A DNA stretch of 64,000 bases from UTCFX2 sp963788145 (GTDB lineage Bacteria > Chloroflexota > Anaerolineae > Anaerolineales > UBA4823), in contig CAWBFQ010000002.1 of NCBI GenBank assembly GCA_963788145.1, positions 186,001-250,000 on the forward strand, in the 5' to 3' direction. How positions within the stretch are numbered: the stretch's first letter is position 1; each line of letters begins with the position of its first letter. Shown piece by piece: positions 62,808-64,000 of this stretch. Below the pieces are notes generated by a model that did not search any database, was not told the origin of the DNA, and saw only the letters and a list, made by a program, of their open reading frames with translations. A program made the translations under genes and the position numbers.

Positions 62808-62827
62808 TGAACCGGATTTACGGTTCA
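62808..62827. promoter_or_regulatory. Palindromic operator candidate upstream of the ammonia-lyase gene
   Basis: TGAACCG and CGGTTCA flank a 6-base centre, immediately followed by TTGACT at 62831-62836, a possible -35 element. The dyad is typical in size for a homodimeric repressor. No paired -10 was convincing at 17 bases, so the promoter is not settled. Confidence 0.4.
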
Positions 62828-62958
62828 GGTTTGACTGATATTTATCACTTGTCCAATCTCAAGTTTTGCGCTAAGCTATAGAAATAAATAGAAAAAACAA
62901 ACCTCATCTCGAAAATAAAGGTTCAATAATCACTCTCAGCGAACAAGGAGAAAAGAAT

Positions 62959-64000
62959 ATGACGATTGTCTTGGATGGATCCGGATTAACGATAGACAAG
63001 TTGGTGCGGATCGCCCGTCATGGAGAACAAGTCGAGCTTCATCCGGATGCCCTTGAACGCATCCGGGTTTGCCGGCTGATGCTTGAGGAAAAAATCGCCG
63101 CCCATGAGATCATTTATGGAACCAACACCGGAATTGGCGAATTCTCTGAGGTTGTACTCAATGATGAGCAGGTTCAGCAATTTCAACGCTATTTAATCTA
63201 TAACCACGCTGCGGGAATTGGGGATCCTGCCCCTATTGAGTATGTTCGCGGGGCAATGGCGGCCCGCATTAACGTGCATGCGCATGGAAACTCCGGTTGT
63301 CGCCCTGAAATTACCCAAACCCTGGTGGAGATGTTGAACAAAAACGTCACGCCGGTCGTCTGTCAGAAAGGCTCTGTCGGAGCCTGTGGCGACCTGGCTC
63401 CCATGTCGCAGATTGCTTTACTGCTGATCGGCGAGGGCGAAGCATATTATCAAGGCCAACGCTTGAGTGGTCGACAAGCTATGGAAAGCGCCGGTATTCC
63501 GATCCCCGGTTTGCAGGCGCGTGACGGGCTGGCAACTATCAATGGGGCGAACTTATTGACTGCAATGAGCGCTCTGCACATTTATGATATGAATCGCTGG
63601 TTGAAACAAGCCGAAATCGCCTGTGCGATGAGCCTGGAAGCGCTGCTGGCAAACATGAAGCCTTACGACGCCCGCTTACACCAGTTGCGCGGTTTCAATG
63701 GCGCCATTCGCTCGGCAATTTCGATCAAGAAATGCATCGAAGGCAGCGATCTGGTGACTGGCAAGATCAAGACCAAAGTCCAGGATGCCTACTCGATGCG
63801 TTCGTCACCCCAGGTCATCGGCGCGGCGCACGACGCCATTGCCTTCGCCAAAAGCCAGGTGGAAATCGAGCTAAACGGCGTCGGGGATAACCCAATCTGG
63901 CTGCCTGAGCACAAACTGACCCTTACCGGCGCAAACTTCCAGGGCTCTCCGGTAGCGCTTCCGATGGATATGGCCGGAGCAGCGATTACGATGATCTGCG
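62959..64000 (+). CDS. hutH: Histidine/aromatic amino acid ammonia-lyase, N-terminal part, Cys in the MIO triad
   Basis: The first 347 residues of an aromatic amino acid ammonia-lyase; the gene runs off the right edge. YGTNTGIGEF (catalytic Tyr loop) and GSVGACGDLAPMSQIALL are visible. The self-cyclising MIO triad is normally Ala-Ser-Gly; here position 143 is Cys (ACG). Engineered Ser-to-Cys at this site in a known histidine ammonia-lyase is reported to retain activity, so the enzyme may be active. hutH is assigned by overall similarity; a tyrosine or other substrate is possible. AAGGAG lies 8 bases before the ATG. Confidence 0.8.
   Translation, partial: MTIVLDGSGLTIDKLVRIARHGEQVELHPDALERIRVCRLMLEEKIAAHEIIYGTNTGIGEFSEVVLNDEQVQQFQRYLIYNHAAGIGDPAPIEYVRGAMAARINVHAHGNSGCRPEITQTLVEMLNKNVTPVVCQKGSVGACGDLAPMSQIALLLIGEGEAYYQGQRLSGRQAMESAGIPIPGLQARDGLATINGANLLTAMSALHIYDMNRWLKQAEIACAMSLEALLANMKPYDARLHQLRGFNGAIRSAISIKKCIEGSDLVTGKIKTKVQDAYSMRSSPQVIGAAHDAIAFAKSQVEIELNGVGDNPIWLPEHKLTLTGANFQGSPVALPMDMAGAAITMIC

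Overview
The window looks like a chromosomal segment of a Chloroflexota bacterium, most likely class Anaerolineae. This is inferred from recognisable protein sequences (zinc-type S4 and S14, RpoB with a large lineage-style insert, DUF3467/translin neighbours, many Thr/Pro-rich lipoproteins) and from moderate GC; no 16S gene is present to confirm it. No tRNA, rRNA, CRISPR array or insertion sequence was seen.

Positions 1-22,400 (minus strand) hold one long transcription/translation block, in transcription order: rpoB, rpsL, rpsG, fusA, tuf, rpsJ, the S10 and spc ribosomal genes, secY, adk, map, rpmJ, rpsM, rpsK and the start of rpsD. A near-consensus promoter drives rpoB. rpoC is missing from its usual place after rpoB, and infA is missing between map and rpmJ. 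tuf differs from its neighbours in codon use and in its switch II motif.

Positions 22,666-30,682 hold era, a lysoplasmalogenase-like membrane protein, an ECF sigma / anti-sigma / bactofilin-like membrane protein operon, a lipoprotein, a GarR-type dehydrogenase, a peptidase-S51-like protein fused to a CysRS-type C-terminal tail, and a threonine-dehydrogenase-like SDR. Positions 30,842-41,073 (plus) hold a lipoprotein, an orphan DNA methyltransferase, then ssb, a DUF3467 protein, a translin-family protein, a Cas4-like membrane nuclease in two pieces, nadK, a zinc-finger membrane protein, recN and a class A PBP-like protein whose catalytic motifs are all substituted.

Positions 41,088-56,582 are mixed: a coupled Nudix / anti-sigma / sigma / DUF3054 operon, patatin, an RCK-type channel-like protein, DUF1269, an MFS transporter, GH10 xylanase, proS, asnB, GH4, two response regulators and a cNMP-binding histidine kinase. 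Positions 56,583-60,324 hold an epimerase remnant, a 13-bp inverted repeat and a tightly packed three-gene cassette: a RecA-fold protein with a degraded Walker A, a small helical protein, and a B-family DNA polymerase with a lost exonuclease site and altered motif C. The first gene of this cassette is bounded by a perfect 22-bp inverted repeat, one arm being part of an 18-bp tandem array. This is the best candidate for an undescribed system, resembling the ImuA/ImuB/DnaE2 mutasome in logic but built on PolB. The window ends with a HExxH lipoprotein, a DMT transporter and a partial histidine ammonia-lyase.

Five genes (rplO, secY, fusA, the S51 fusion and the channel gene) are each broken by what looks like exactly one extra base. 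Because essential genes are affected and the sign is always the same, sequence or assembly error is the first explanation.
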